64,000 bases of DNA from Rhyzopertha dominica (GCA_025024175.1 QCXZ01000041.1:20207786-20271785); one strand, 5' to 3'. Positions 9,263 to 22,562 are shown, counted from the stretch's first letter. The notes: generated by a model not told the origin, from the sequence alone. Numbers and translations are program-made.

Positions 9263-12200
9263 GATCTATTTTGAAATTTTACTCATTTGAAACTTCATGT
9301 AATTTCAGAAAGGGTAATAAGTGTTTAATTTTTCAAAAGAAAATTGAAAATTTTTCCTATGCATTTTCAAAAAGAGCTATGAGAAGTCTTCAAAATGAGA
9401 TATTACTCTATCCCTTTTCCCTTTTAAAAAACTAAAAGTGAAAGATTGTAGAGGGCTTTAGGTTTTGTATCACAAGATGCCCCTCCGAAATAATATCGAT
9501 CTGTTTCAAGACTATACTTGAACTTGTCTCTCATGGCTTCTTTTCCAGTGAAGGATTTGGTAGATTTGTGGCTGTTGGAGACTAAAGCAAAACTAAAGTG
9601 CAACAATCCATCAAAGACAAGACACAAAAACTTGCATGCGCTGTCCTCATTACGGCAAAATGAAGCTATCCAATTAAAGTTTTCTTAATGCATTTTTGAT
9701 GGAGAAATATGTTAATGAATTATTTGCAATTCTGACATCATACAAACAATATATCGAACTGGTAGGTGATTCCGGAGTAGCTGGCCGAGGTCGTAGCGAC
9801 TTCCTCTTCGCTCTTCAAGTTGTTCGTATTCGCACGCAGACAAACAACTACGCTCGCTATGAATTGAGCTCTGAAGATGTTCACGACAGCAGTGGGCGAA
9901 AACTCAGCGAAAAGAATAGCTACGATCAGGGCCAACTAGGTAATTCGAAATCACCACTACCCCCGGTCAAGGAAGCCTCAATAACTACATCAATATAACG
10001 AACCCAGAAATGANGGGCGTCTTTTTCTTTATTTCCAACCTAACTTTAGAGTTCGCTTGAGATAAAATCTTAGCGAAACTGTTAAAAACGACCTCGTGAT
10101 ATGATTTCTCAAAATGCAAGGGGATTCAAAGATTTAAATTTTGGAATTAAATATACTTGCAGGGCAGCATTCAGTTGTGCCAATTTGGGAGTACGATCAG
10201 GTCATTCGTTGTTAAGCAGATCCTGATTTGTCGGAAGTAGTGTGAAGGGGCGCCGTCAAGTTAAGATACCCTGAATAAAAAATTAGGTAACCTATGATGT
10301 GGTCATTACTTTCATCTGGATGAAAGTACTTCTTGAGGATTTTCCGCAGTGACTGCGGACATTTGCCATTAAACGCCACAGTCTGAGATGCCGGGTGCGC
10401 ACGGCTTATCACCGCTTCCTTTATAATGTTTACCAATTAGATCCACCTATTTCAATAGATAAGCCTGACTACAGATTCGTCCCGTTTCATGACAATTTCG
10501 CAGACATGGGTATCAAAATAAACAGCGTAAGATAAGCAAAACGAAGAAAGTAGTAATGACAGCATCAAAGTACAATACACCGCTTGGAATAATTGACACG
10601 GACAACTAATCGCCGATCAGGCAGAATAACGCATCCGTTACTTTGACAACTGGTTTCAAAATAAACTTGAGAAGAGGGGTTCCATCAAAGTTTTCAGAAT
10701 GGACCGTCCCCTTTTAATTTTCTAAATGTAAGCTTGTAGAGAATAGGAGTGGCTTTGAATAAGTAGAACACGACCGTAGTTAGTATTAACACCTTTTGAG
10801 TACTGGCGGGTGCAGTCGCTATTCTGACTTAGATAAGAGTACACCCTTTAAAAGAAGGTCATTTATCAATGATATTAACTGGATTTCGTACCAAGCCTAT
10901 AACTAGGACTTAAAGCGTTTACTACACAAAGTACAAGCAAAAAGTGAGAAATGCAGCCCTTAAGTAAAAAACATCGAGAACTCCGCATGCTCCAATTTTG
11001 AATAAGATAATAGTAGTTCACGCACTAAGGCTGTAAGGGTAATATTACGCACGCAGCCAAGGTTCAAGGCTCGATGAGGAATGGCTTAATTTCTACAAGT
11101 AAGAGTATAGGGCTTGAAGTACATATCTTTTATCGATACCAAAATTTAGAAAAGGAACTCAAACAATCTTATTAATCTTATAAAAAAAATTCGCGGTTGT
11201 CAGTGCAAAATCATTCGGATGTCAATCAAAAACACATCCTAAAAGCCAAAATGGAAAGCTCGGTTGAACCAGAAGAAATTCAGTAAGCACCTGAACCAGC
11301 TGGGTATAAGTCATGGATGTGCGATGGAACAATACCAACAAATAATGTTGCGTATGAAATCATACCACCATATTTTAGTTATATTATGTTATTGTAATAA
11401 AATATTCCTCTAATTTTTCATTCGCAGTTCAAAATATTGTATATCAGTCCATTTATATAAACTGACGTCGTTTTGTTTCGGAATGTCCGAGAACGTCTTT
11501 GAACATTGTATTTTTGCATAGAAGTTGGTGGTGGATGATTCTATCACCTAGATAAGTAAATGTAGTGTAATTTGTAAACGCGATTTGCTAAAAATGTATA
11601 GATTTTAACTTTAAAATAAAAGTCCAGTCCAGTGTTTCTAATGTCGAAAATAATTACATATTATTCCACTATAGGGGTTCAAGTGGGGCGAATAATTGAA
11701 GTACATGTTCAAATGTCCCTTTTGAGTATAAAATTGGCATGCTCAAGCGTTTTTTTTTAATCTAGTCAGTATCAAAAGCTCAAGATTCCATTGCAACACG
11801 TGGTATAAAGGAATCCATTGCAGCAACTTTTGGAAATATAACGTTCATTCTTTTTCACTTAACCAGTGTTAAAATAATAATGATAGACGATAATCTTGTT
11901 TCACTGTCACTTTCACATATTGTGGTCTTAAAACGGGTAATATGAAAGATAAACGAAATTTCTCAGAAATACCCACGCTTTCTTTAAGTAAGTTTATTTA
12001 ATTAAAAACAAAAGTTTTGAAAGCCGATTCTATTAACAACAATAATATATTGACAACAGTATTGCGTCTTTCAGTTTTCAGCTCTACTAAGTTACCCACA
12101 TGAAATAACTGATTGCAACGAAAATCGTGACGTAAGCACATGCTACGATTGCAAATAGTAAAGAAAAATGCTCACTCTCTAGTGTTTGTTTTCAATCTTC

Positions 12201-13430
12201 GAAATCTCCCTTTATGCCGCTGCATTACTGTTCCCGGTTTACCGTATTCCTATCGAATACTGTAAATCAAACAGAGATCAGGGATGTGATCTGTTTAAAC
12301 CCGGAGTAAAAGGTCCCCGATATTGAAATGGCAAACAGAAAATCCGGATGCTAGTGTATGGGGCGAAGATAAAAGTCAGGTTATTCATCATATACGCGTT
12401 CTACAGTTCGGGGGTCAGGATGCCGGCCCCCGTTTTAAAGAAGATAAATACAGTTTCGGTGCGCTCCGCCGGTCATTATTTTGGGACTGTTGAATTTCGC
12501 ATAATTTATGAGTTTGTTAGTACAAGCACGGCTTTCGCATTTTCCTCCCGTGAATATTTATAATTAAAAATTACGGACGTCGTAAATTTTCGGCGTCATC
12601 GGCCTTAGGCTAGAGCAAGCAAAACCAAATTCATAGCCTACCCATACCTCTGACAATTCTAAAGAAAAGAAGTGACGTTAAAAAGGGAATACCTAGAATT
12701 CAGCTAAATTGGAGCATTTGGATTCTGATTCAAGTATACAGTTAAGGTAGTACAATATACCGTATACATATAACTGTGCATTTTTATGACTAGGAGATAA
12801 AGGAGATAAAATAGGCTATTTATTGTATTTTCATTAGAGCGGTGTCTATTTATCAAGTTCTAGGAGGTACCTACGTAAATATTTTGGCTTCTTGCAAAGT
12901 AGTTTTATACACAGGTATGCTTGTTAGAAGATCAAAGCATCAAAATACGTAGTTTTCACCGCTTCCTGAATAACAGTTTCATTTAATTGATCTCGACTTT
13001 ATCTGCTGTTATTGCGAAGTTTTATAATTTTGATTGCAGCACTTTTTATTATTTTGGAGGTTGAAGTCATTTCACTCTTATCATGGGCGCCATAATATTA
13101 TCGTCATCAGTCTACTGTTTGTCTACTGTGTCTGTAATCCCAAACTAAGTTCTTTCGCGAGACGAAGTCAGACGAGAGGAGAATACTGTCGCCCTCAGGA
13201 TGGCATTCTTGTTGAGACGAGAGATTCATATTTTCTGTCATTCAGGGGACGAGACGAGGGAGTCTATTCTCCTCTCATCTCATCTCTGAGATTCAATACT
13301 GGATAGATATCCTGAATGTAACAACTCGATTCTGAATACATCCATTATCAGCAAAAGAACTTACTGTCTACGTTCTACGGTCATTTTGCTTACATTGATT
13401 CACGCACCTGAAGACTACCACCAACTTTAG
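9263..13430. other. intron sequence, no gene recognised
   Basis: No coding region or element could be recognised. A GC-richer patch at about 9780-9980 gives overlapping ORFs on both strands (up to 100 codons) with no family resemblance. Another at 12350-12640 has the look of conserved noncoding DNA. A palindrome at 13172-13277 is listed separately. Confidence 0.4.
13172..13277. repeat. inverted repeat, GAGAGGAGAATA arms
   Basis: GAGAGGAGAATA in the left arm is matched by TATTCTCCTCTC in the right arm about 80 bases later, with purine-rich GAGACGA repeats between them. It lies just upstream of the LINE relic. No function can be assigned. Confidence 0.55.
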
Positions 13431-13439
13431 GTCGGGAGA

Positions 13440-16060
13440 AAAGTATTAAACGCGCATATATATTGGCGTCGGTCTACAATTTCGGAAGCCCCACTGTAAT
13501 CTGGACTAGGAGAAGTGTATGAAAACCGCAGTTCCAGAGCTGCGAGTTCGTTTGAGATCTTTTACGCCTTTGTGCCCTGTAGAACTTACCAGCTGCTAAA
13601 GCAAATCCATTGGGGAACTTATCCTGGCCTTCTGGTCAAAGCAACGCTTGAAACTATCGCATCTTAACGCCACGTTCAACTCGAAGCCGAGCTCGCTGCT
13701 TCTAGTAATCTCCGTGGACAAGATCACCTCTGGATAAACACCAGTTCCAGTTCACACTAGGTAACTCCGTTATTGAAGCCAAGTCCTCTGCGCAAGAAGT
13801 CTCTTCGGGAAGCACCAATCCCTATTTTATCCTTTCAGCGCTATAAAGAACCATTTTTTAGAGACTAAAGTGGAGCGCTTCGACGTTCTTCCCGCGCTTT
13901 TCAGGGAAGTGGGTGATATCATCGTAGGACCGCTTTATCACATAATAAAAGCGTCAGTAGCTTTGGGTCACATACCGATCTCCGGGAGGCGCTGTCGCGT
14001 TGTGTTATACCAAAAGCTGGTCAAGTTCACTATGATCAGCCTAGGAATTTTCCACCGATCAGTCTGACCTCGTTTTTGGTTAAGGCAATTGAAAGGCTGG
14101 TTGAACGTTGTCTAAGGGATTGGGTTTTGGTTGACACACCTCTACACCCAAATCAGCATGCCTACAGACCAGGCTTATCTACAGGATAGCACTCCATCAG
14201 CTCTATCCAGAAAGTAATGGACTGAGCTGCCGTTCTAGATATTGAATGAGCCTTCAACAATCCTTCGTTTAGGTGGAAATAGGAAGGCTGAAGCCCGCAG
14301 TGCCATCTAAACCGAACTCTGCGAGCTGGGCGATCTGTGATTAGACACCGGCCCCGTGCAGGTTCCTAGCGATAGTATCGGAGAAGCTACTCCGTGAACA
14401 GATGAAAATAAAAATCATGTGCCTTCATTTGCTGTTCCATTGTAAAATGGACCGAGTCGATGCTCTGTTACCGTCGCTTGGACCTAGCTTTGGGGGTGGA
14501 GGCGTCCGCTGTACGAGGCTGTCCGCAAGGAGGGGTAGTATCTCCCCTTTTGGGGCCTTCATCGTGGACACTCTCCTTGTTAGCCGTCACAAAATGGATG
14601 CTATGGGCGGGCTTATGCAGATGACCAGTGCAATTTTATTCCAGGTACATTTCTGGGGCCGGTTTCAGAACCGATGCAAATCGCTCTAAACAGGACCAGC
14701 AGGTGGTGCGAACAGGGAGGCTTGTAGGTTGATCCGGCAAAGATGGAACTTTTAGTCTTTTAAATAAACCCAAACGGGGGTCTATCCGATGGCCTTCTTT
14801 GCAAAACGTGACACTGAAGCCGGTGCCGATGGTCAGGTATCTAGGTGTAACCTTGGATTCCAAACTGCCTTGGACGGATCATGTTAACGAAATCAGTCGA
14901 NAGGCGTGTGCAACACTGTGGGTGTGCGGACGTNTTTGGGGAAACAGTTGGGGACTTTAACCGCAGGTCGCGTACTGGCTATACACAATTGTGGTGAGAC
15001 CTCTTATCACATACGTCGCCCAGGTATGGTGGCGCTTCACTGCGAAACTATCAAGATGCTTCTGGGACTGTAACCTTTACACGTAAGGGTTGAGTATGAA
15101 ACACGGCGAGCGGCCTTAATATTGCAGAGACTAGGTAACTGAAAATCCGATTAAGGAGGGCTCCATATGGCGATCTGTGTACCAAACGAAGATCAAGCTA
15201 TTTTCTCAATGAGGAGAGATAGGATTAACACAAATATATGCTTTGATACACTGTACAGAATCATATCTCCGATAAGGAGTGGATTCTGAATGATGAAAGC
15301 ATGCTTACGCCACAAGAACACATCTGGTACACGGATGGGTCTAAAACAGACACAGGCATTGGCACAGGAGTATGTGGTACATCTCCGAGAGTACAACTGA
15401 TTTTATAGTGGGAGAGTACCTCAGCGTATTCCAAGCGGGAATTTATGCAATCCTTGCATGTGCTCATGAGAACCACAGTAGACGGTACTCCGGATTGCGT
15501 ATCTACATTTGTTGCGATAGCTTGGCGGCACTTACCTTGCACTTGCGCTACAGCCTACTACTGGATTGTCGTAACACACTAATAAGCTTGGTCCAACATA
15601 ATCGGGTTAATTTGATTTGAGTGTCTGTTCACGCATGCATTGAATGCAATGACAGGGCCGACAGATTAGTGAAAAAGTCGCCGTCAGCACCTTATATCTG
15701 ATCGCAACCTTCCACTGCTATCCCAGAAAGTAGATTGAAGGCTGAGATCACAAAGTGGCTTGGTCTTCAGTTTAGCTTGTATTGAGAAAAAGCGTCGGAA
15801 CTGAGGCAATCTAAGGCCTTCTTCACTGGACCTACGCCTGCTCAGGAACGCAAATGGCTTTTAAGCCTAAGTCGTTCTCAATTGCGATTAATGGTGTGTG
15901 TGCCTACGGGACACTGCCGGCTCAGAAACACCTATATAATATGGGTGTATCGGAGAGTAGTACCTGTAGGGTCTGCTCAGAAAATGGGAAAACTCCGATT
16001 CACCTCGGGAGGCAAATGATTGAAGAATTTGGGTCTCAATTTATTTATTAACGCAAATCC
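13440..16060 (+). pseudogene. degraded LINE (non-LTR) with RT and RNase H
   Basis: Read on the plus strand across many frameshifts and stops, this is the ORF2 of an I/R1/LOA-like non-LTR retrotransposon. In order: an RT palm region near 13870-14200 (GPLYHI, then PISLTSF-like and HPNQHAY motifs). Then the YADD catalytic motif at 14614-14625, YLGVTLDSKLPW near 14835, and VVRPLITYVAQVWW near 15000. RNase H follows with TDGSKTDTG near 15328 and a SVFQAGIYAI-like segment at 15430. The C-terminal GHC...RVCS Cys/His tail ends it near 15990. No endonuclease domain is recognisable upstream, so it is probably 5'-truncated. It lies antisense to the host gene. The clade cannot be fixed by eye. Confidence 0.8.
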
Positions 16061-18570
16061 TTGATCACGTTGAGATATAATGCCCCACAGCCCTTTTTTG
16101 CTGTAGATAATAAAAAAGTTATTACTATCGGTTTATTTAATATCGCACGCATTTTACAAACACACATAACAATACAGAAGGTTTTTTCAGGAATTTCACA
16201 CGACGCAGCACGAAATGAAGGAATTATACGGTATTAACTAAACTTTACTCCCTTAATACAGTTTAAACGCTTCTCCAACAATAACGAGAACACCGCTAAG
16301 TGCAACGTATCATGCACTACCGCGAATCGTATGTTAATTAATTCCTTTCATGATTCGTGCCAATTAGCGGCCGGTACAGAAAGCTGTTGTTATACAATAA
16401 ATTTGCTATGTACAGGTAACGATTCCCAGAATCTCCTTGACGTGCTCGCAAATTAGTGGTTACAATGTTACCTGTGAATTACTAGTTTGGCATCGAATAT
16501 TTAGCTGCAGTGCCGAAATGCAGTTCTGCCTACTCATCTATGTTACCATGTAATTGGAATGTTGCTAGTCGAGAAGCTAATAAATCTACATGAGGAAACG
16601 TGTAGTAAAAATAAGGAATATTTATAATTAATGTCATCTACATCAATTCATTCGGATTCTACTATTAGTTTCGCCCTTGCTGGGACTTCTCAGGATAACC
16701 AAGTAATTTTTGCGGTACCATCGTTAGAAACCTGCTCTAGTCTATATAAGTGGCTACTACAGTGCAGTGTTTATGTCTAGGTGGCGCTGACGGCTTCTAC
16801 TCTCACTCCCAATATTTATAATACTTCATCAATTCTAACTACTCGAGATAGTTATGACCGGGGCGGGGTCACAAAAATGCATCGGATTTATTTTATAATA
16901 ATGACCTAAACATTATCTCACAAAATGCCGAATTCTTATAAAAACTTAATATTTTTATACAAAAATCTATTTTAAATATATGTATCTATTTTTCTTTATT
17001 AATTACTTCGATATAACCACATAAGCAAAAGTTACGTTTTAACGCTGAGCTGTAGCTTTTCTAAAATGTTTTTTGATATGTTGGTAAGCGTAGAACCAGA
17101 AGTTAGGAAAACTTTTGTAAACTTGCAAGAGGGCGATTTATCCGTCAGGGTTATTGCTAAGTAGGACAGACAGGAGTCTAAACAGGGTAGTCGGTTGTGT
17201 CGCTGAGTCGGACATGATGGTATAGTTATTTTAGACCTTTGGTTTAAAGGGACCGCTTCTCTTCCGGAGGAGGATCGAAAACTAGTGGTTTATGGAATAA
17301 GTAATGCGCAGAAAAAAAGTTTTAGCTTGTTTTCATACTGCCCTTGTCTGGTGCTGCTACTCACCAGTGAAAATCGGCGTAACCGACAGCAGTGGTGTAA
17401 AAAATGAGAATTGTGGAACAACAAATGTTTTTAGCAGCAAATCTAGATTCTGTGCGGATACCAATGAAGCAAAGGGAGAAAACTGAAACGGTTTCTAAGC
17501 ATCAGTCGTTAACTTCGTCTGTAAAGCCGACAAGTGAAAGTGAGACGGATGCTCGAAAGTGGATACGGAACACTCTTTTATGCATTTAAATTAGAGCAGC
17601 CGCTTTAGAAATACGGCAAAAAGAATAAATTATTAGCTGTTATAATTTGTGAAATACTGTTATACCGTGGGCTGCAATGAGGAGCCCCAACTAAGTGGAT
17701 CTATCAAATTTCATAGGTAGGTGTCTACATAAGGAAAAAACCACGCGTAACTCGGCAACGTTTAATCTCGAAAACGTTTTTATTTCCACAAAAGCTTAGA
17801 ATCCTTTTTTTCAATACACCTATGTGTAATGCATGCTATTTAATCTCTGCATGTTTTTGGAGCTACAAAGGTAATTTGTGCACTAATGTATTAGTAAAGT
17901 GTACATATTCCTCAAAGTGCACAGTAATACATTTTTGTCCATATATATAATGCTTGCAGAAACTAAGTTTCTTTATATATTGATGAACGTGTACAGGTTG
18001 TTAATAAATTAAATAGAGAAACCCTTTTTGAAAGAAAGAGGAGCCGGCGCTTTATCTTTGATAAAATGTTTATTAGCTACCTGCATATACATATATTATT
18101 ATATATATGTACAATATCATTAAACAAAGTTTTACTCAACAATTAATTTATTATTGCGTAAAGGGAGAGATATACTTAAGTTGGAAAAAGACCATTATAC
18201 CTATGTTTTTTAGGATTTCATGAACAATACCTAGAGAGATAACCGATAAGTCAAAGTTTTGAAGAAGGAAATTGCGGTAGGTAGGTAGGAATGGCAATAG
18301 CCAAACTTCTTAAGATGGGACATTGCCACGTTTCCCATGTTGGGACATCTTATCTTGAGAAACCATTTTGTTACAATGCAACCTGAAGAATTTTTTAGTC
18401 TTTGACCGTCTTGCTGAGTTATCTCTTAATAATTGTAGATACCTAAGCCATATGGTTAGGTACAAAAGAAAAACGAACCGTGGGAAATGGTCCACGGGCG
18501 ACATGTTTGAAGCCGTTCAGAAGATTAGAAACCATAAGTTATAAATTCGACAGGCCGCAGATAGATAACA
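16061..18570. other. intron sequence, possible conserved noncoding block
   Basis: No gene is recognised. 16140-16520 is a moderately GC-rich, low-repetition block with TTAATTAATT and other homeodomain-like cores, which may be regulatory. The remainder is AT-rich with small ORFs at 17304-17590 that match nothing. Confidence 0.35.
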
Positions 18571-18574
18571 CTTG

Positions 18575-19125
18575 CCGAAAAGTACACTAGAGATCTTGGG
18601 AGATTTAGGCAGATCTTCTCCGAAGAACAAGAACAAGAAACTGTGGAATACATTCTCCAGATAGAAAACATAGGTTCTTTGGCATAACATACACAGAATT
18701 CCGTAAGTTGGCATTTGAATTTGCAAGTGCCAATAATATCCCTCAATAAAGATACTAGAATGGCGTCATTTGGGTTTACGGATTTTTAAGTAGACACAAA
18801 AATATTTCCCTGAGAAAAATATTAACAAGAGTGCAGTTCAGTTTTTCAAAAAAACTTCAGAATATTTTAAAAAAATATGAACTAACACCGAATCGTGTTT
18901 GGCAGGTAGATCAAACTGGAGTGAAAACTGTTCAGAAGTTACCAAAAGTTCTCTCGTAGGAGGGTAAAGGGCAGGTTGATGGTCTGACCAGTGCCGAAAA
19001 AGGAGTCAAGTTACTGTTGTGGCTTCGATGAATACGAGTAGGCATTTTTCGGCTGCAGCCTTCAGTTATCCCAGAAAGCGGATACAATCCGTACTTACAA
19101 ATAATGCAACTAATCGAAATCCAGC
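18575..19125 (+). pseudogene. pogo/Tigger-type transposase relic
   Basis: Plus-strand frames recover a decayed pogo/Tigger/jerky-type transposase. Pieces seen in order are LGRFRQIFSEEQEQE, TEFRKLAFEFASANNIPQ, FLSRHKNISLRK, LKKYELTPNRVWQVDQTGVKTVQK (split across the first catalytic Asp region) and QVDGLTSAEKGV. Stops and frame changes interrupt it, and it ends before the second and third catalytic residues. It is related to, but a different subfamily from, the intact element at 22540-25273, which shares NNIP, the D-x-TGV motif and a QVG-like block. It is truncated at the 3' side shortly before the (TTA)n microsatellite. Confidence 0.75.
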
Positions 19126-19258
19126 TTTTCCCCAAGATAAAGGCTAGATGGATCGAGACCAAATCGTCTTAGCAACAGCCAGTACTTAGTGGAGGAACAG
19201 CTGCCATTTTCTCTTAAGTGGCCGCTGTACTTTGCCGTTTCGCTTGCGAATAAAGACG

Positions 19259-19430
<172 letters not shown>

Positions 19431-19939
19431 TTTTTAAAAAAATACACAGTTCTTTCACTGGTTCTTTTGGCTGTGTCCAAGTGTCAACAAGTCACCTCAG
19501 GCCACAAACCACTAGCTATACTAATTTCCTAATGTTCTTCTCAGTATATGCGCCGTACCATAGATAGCTATCGACTGTAACTTTTCTTGAGATATGTTAT
19601 TATTATTTTATATTGAACAGTCATTGCAAAATGCAAGAAGGTGCCGAAAAATTCATCCTAATACTACTGATGAAAATTTACATGAAAATCCCATTCCTTC
19701 TACGTCAAGAGAGTATAGGTCGTCAACGGAGGAACAAAAAAATAAAAATGAAGGTTTGCTTAGTGTCAACCTTTGAAAAAAAAAAGCAACTTTCAAAAAA
19801 TCGTCTCATATTGCATGGATTACTCTCTCTTACTGTGTCTACCTTTCACATTATTTTTGGGCTACACATTTATATATTTTTCGTTATTGCGGGTAATGAC
19901 ACATTGAAATTATTATTTTTTGCTTGATTTATTACTTAC
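19431..19939. other. intron sequence between microsatellite and exon
   Basis: Nothing is firmly identified. A plus-strand segment at 19594-19776 with PSTSREYRSS resembles the Ser/Thr-rich tail of some pogo transposases and could be a remnant of the relic before the microsatellite. This is weak. Confidence 0.3.
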
Positions 19940-20118
19940 CAGTGGTTTTAGTGACACGGCTTTTCTGTACCACCTCTCGGCATCGAGGTGCCTCTCAGCT
20001 TGCCGCATGGCGGTAGCCGCAGCCACCGCCAGTTCGTAGTCGTGCGGCCTGAGTTCTGCTGCCTGCTCGTACAGATTTGCCGCTTCCTTGTGCCTCCCTC
20101 TAGACGCCAGGAACTCAC
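19940..20118 (-). CDS. TMTC2: TMTC-like gene exon: third and fourth TPRs
   Basis: A 179-bp exon. The acceptor is TTTGCAG ending at 20119 and the donor is GTAAGT from 19939 down. It opens with GT, completing the Gly codon begun by G at the end of the preceding exon, and gives EFLASRGRHKEAANLYEQA followed by AELRPHDYELAVAAATAMRQ and the DAERWYRKAVSLKPL helix. These are two TPR units with the expected small, aromatic and Pro positions. The family equivalent reads YGQFLLEEARL in my memory of the vertebrate protein. The exon is noticeably GC-richer than the surrounding intron. The Ala-rich stretch (AVAAATAM) is a TPR helix A and not low-complexity filler. The next exon begins at 1829. Confidence 0.92.
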
Positions 20119-20804
20119 CTGCAAAGGATAACGTTACACGTGTAGCAGGCGTGAGTCGTGAAATACGTTCTCATTAAGGTAATACAGGATATATCTTTCC
20201 AGGGGATAAAGTTCATGAAGAATGATGACATGAGGTGGGAATGAATTTGTAGCGCGGCGACTAGAGGGGAGCTGTACCTACACCTCTAATGTTATTTTAA
20301 CAAATGCGAGTGACCTTATGGAGTTAAATTTTAATTTGCTTGCATTGTGGAACGCACCAACAGTAAAGATGTCACACATGAAATTACTATAAATAGAGAA
20401 ATGCTTTAAAACGTTTGAAGAACAGGTAAACTTTCATTTGCAGCAAAATAACTTTTAAGCTAAGCTATTAATGGATAGGATTTATCCTCTAAACAGAGTA
20501 GATGCCCCTTCACAAATTTTAAATAGAACCACCTAGCCATATGATTTTTACTGATTTACACATTTTCTTTTAACATGACTATCTTTGGTTCACATACCCT
20601 TTTATTCGCATGAGTTTTCGAAATAATAACGTTCTAGTCACAGTCGTGTTGTAAATGGTTTATTCCACTAGCAGAATTTAAAAGCAGCGCTTGCATAGAT
20701 GTGCTTATGTGACAGCATCTGTGTTTAACGAATAGTAACCTTTACTTCGACAGAAAAATTCAATTCTGTATAGTTATGGCGTATAAGATTAAATGAATAT
20801 ATAT
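20119..20804. other. intron sequence, nothing recognised
   Basis: AT-rich intron just upstream of the 179-bp exon in gene orientation. No ORF, RNA or repeat is identified. Confidence 0.5.
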
Positions 20805-21315
20805 TATTTTTGAATGGCCGTGTGAATAAGCATAATGCGCACTACTGGAGACAGGAAGGTCCTCATACGCAAGTTTCTCAGAAACCAAAAGTGTCGGTTG
20901 GATTACTTGGCGATACAATTGTAGATCCAATTTTTATTGACGCGGAATGTATTTATAAATGGTTTAAAATTTCATTGAACCTTAGATTGGGTTAGAAAAC
21001 CAACTTGACGTTGGAGTAAGTAAAATGTTACCAACACCATGAAGCACGCCGCATTACGCATTGCTCAACTCATAGATTTTCTGACGATTGTATTGGTAGG
21101 CATAGAACAATTGATGAATGCCCTCTACGATTACCCCATTTATCCGCCTTGGACTCCTTTCCATGGGTTCATCAAAAAATACGATATACGACAAAGTACA
21201 ATTAACGAATACAGGAGGATTAGACGTGAAGAGTTCCTAAAGATGCGGCATGTATTCGAAAACCGTCTGACTGCTGTATGAAAGAGAGGTACAGTGCATG
21301 TTTCCAGAATTTTTC
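20805..21315 (+). pseudogene. Tc/mariner-type transposase relic 2
   Basis: Plus-strand frames show NGRVNKHNAHYWRQEGPHTQ, VGLLGDTIVDPIF and a battered THRFSDDCIGRHRTIDECPL, corresponding to the RWIGRRG-IEWP block of the family. LSALDSFPW carries the third acidic position, and the tail reads FIKKYDIRQSTINEYRRIRREE. It keeps most of the C-terminal catalytic half but has several frameshifts. The N-terminal DNA-binding region is absent. The opening block is clearly homologous to relic 1 at 8718 (VHTQKPK and GLLGDYIVGP there), so both descend from one family. Confidence 0.78.
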
Positions 21316-22045
21316 GTAAGGTCATGGATATCTATTGTTTTGTTGGTTTCGTGGATACCGATTTTCTAAAATATTCTTGTAATTGTAAGAAATAGTCACA
21401 TGAAAAGAAAATATTAAGTATTTTGATCACCTTCTTTAGGTGTTACGTTTTTACACGATTTTTTTTCAAATGTTTATTATGCCTAAATCAAAAGATAACG
21501 TTTTGTTTACGAGCGTGTAAAATCTACTATTTGATAAGCAATCCTGCTAACAGGGCAGGTGCTATCCATGAAGAACTTATCTGGAAAATTGTCCACCTCT
21601 AAACAAAGGTTTAGCTGTTTTTGATCGGATTTCACAGTCAAAAAGACACAAATAGATTGCTTCATATAAAACTAAACTATTATAGTTACAGTTATACTTA
21701 GTGCAATAGGTGTATATGTAATAAAGTGATGACTATAGATACACCAAGATGTCATCATAAATATTAAATCTTAGTTATCAACGGATTACAGTATTACTTG
21801 TTAATGTGGCACCCTTACCATGACGTCGGGAAGCAGTCAGCGTCATTACCACAGTATTATTTTGAGTAATCATTTTCATGCATATGGCGGTAAGCAGACA
21901 TTAGATGAGGAAAGGTAGGGATACGTAACTAAGCATTTGGCGCACAATAAAAAAGAACGGTCCCAANTTTAACGGCGCTTGACAGGGAGCGCCAATCAAT
22001 CTTGCAATATTGCCAGATATTCTGCAATATTGAAAGATTATTCCT
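21316..22045. other. intron sequence, nothing recognised
   Basis: AT-rich sequence with no recognisable gene. Near 22000 the motif GCAATATTG recurs twice as a local palindrome. Confidence 0.45.
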
Positions 22046-22330
22046 ATGCAAAAGCAGCAATGGGCTTCCACGGACAATACGCCACCCCCACCAGTGGCGT
22101 ACGTTCTGTAATAAACTACCATCAAAGTTATTTCTCTCGACGACTATATCAGTATGGCATTGGTGATCCGAGAACACGATAGCGACTTTTACATCTTGTC
22201 ATGATGTTTTTCCATGCAAAAGCAGTGATGCAACATGTTTTACAGTGCGAAGTATAAGTGTAGTGAAGCAATCGGCTTCCACGGACAATACCAGTGGGGT
22301 TCGTCAATTTTCCACATTTTCGCTAGCTAG
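22046..22330 (+). repeat. local repeat cluster, left of the pogo-like element
   Basis: Two partly overlapping units each begin ATGCAAAAGCAG (22046 and 22214) and share CTTCCACGGACAATAC. The first unit also contains a roughly 100-base block with TCGACGACTATATCAGTATGG and GTGATCCGAGAACACGATAG. That block reappears at 25317-25460 on the other side of the transposon. Confidence 0.8.
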
Positions 22331-22539
22331 CTAGTTAAGATACATGCTAGTACGCCACTGCCGATCGGTGCCAGTTAGTAAAACTTTGGCTTACTATATT
22401 CGATCGCCATCTGTTTTTCTTGTCCAAGAGATAGACCAAAATGGACCATAAACCGTAGGTTATCGTAGTTGGAGTGTCCAACGGAGTGAGAACAATAGAG
22501 TCCCTTCAATAATTTCTAATAGATGTGTCAAATAGAGCA

Positions 22540-22562
22540 CCGGAGGGTGGGGCAAATGAGGC
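22540..22562 (+). repeat. left terminal inverted repeat of pogo-like element
   Basis: Opens CCGGAGGGTGGGGCAAATGA and matches the inverted right end except at the two outermost bases and at scattered positions after GGGGCAA. Confidence 0.8.
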
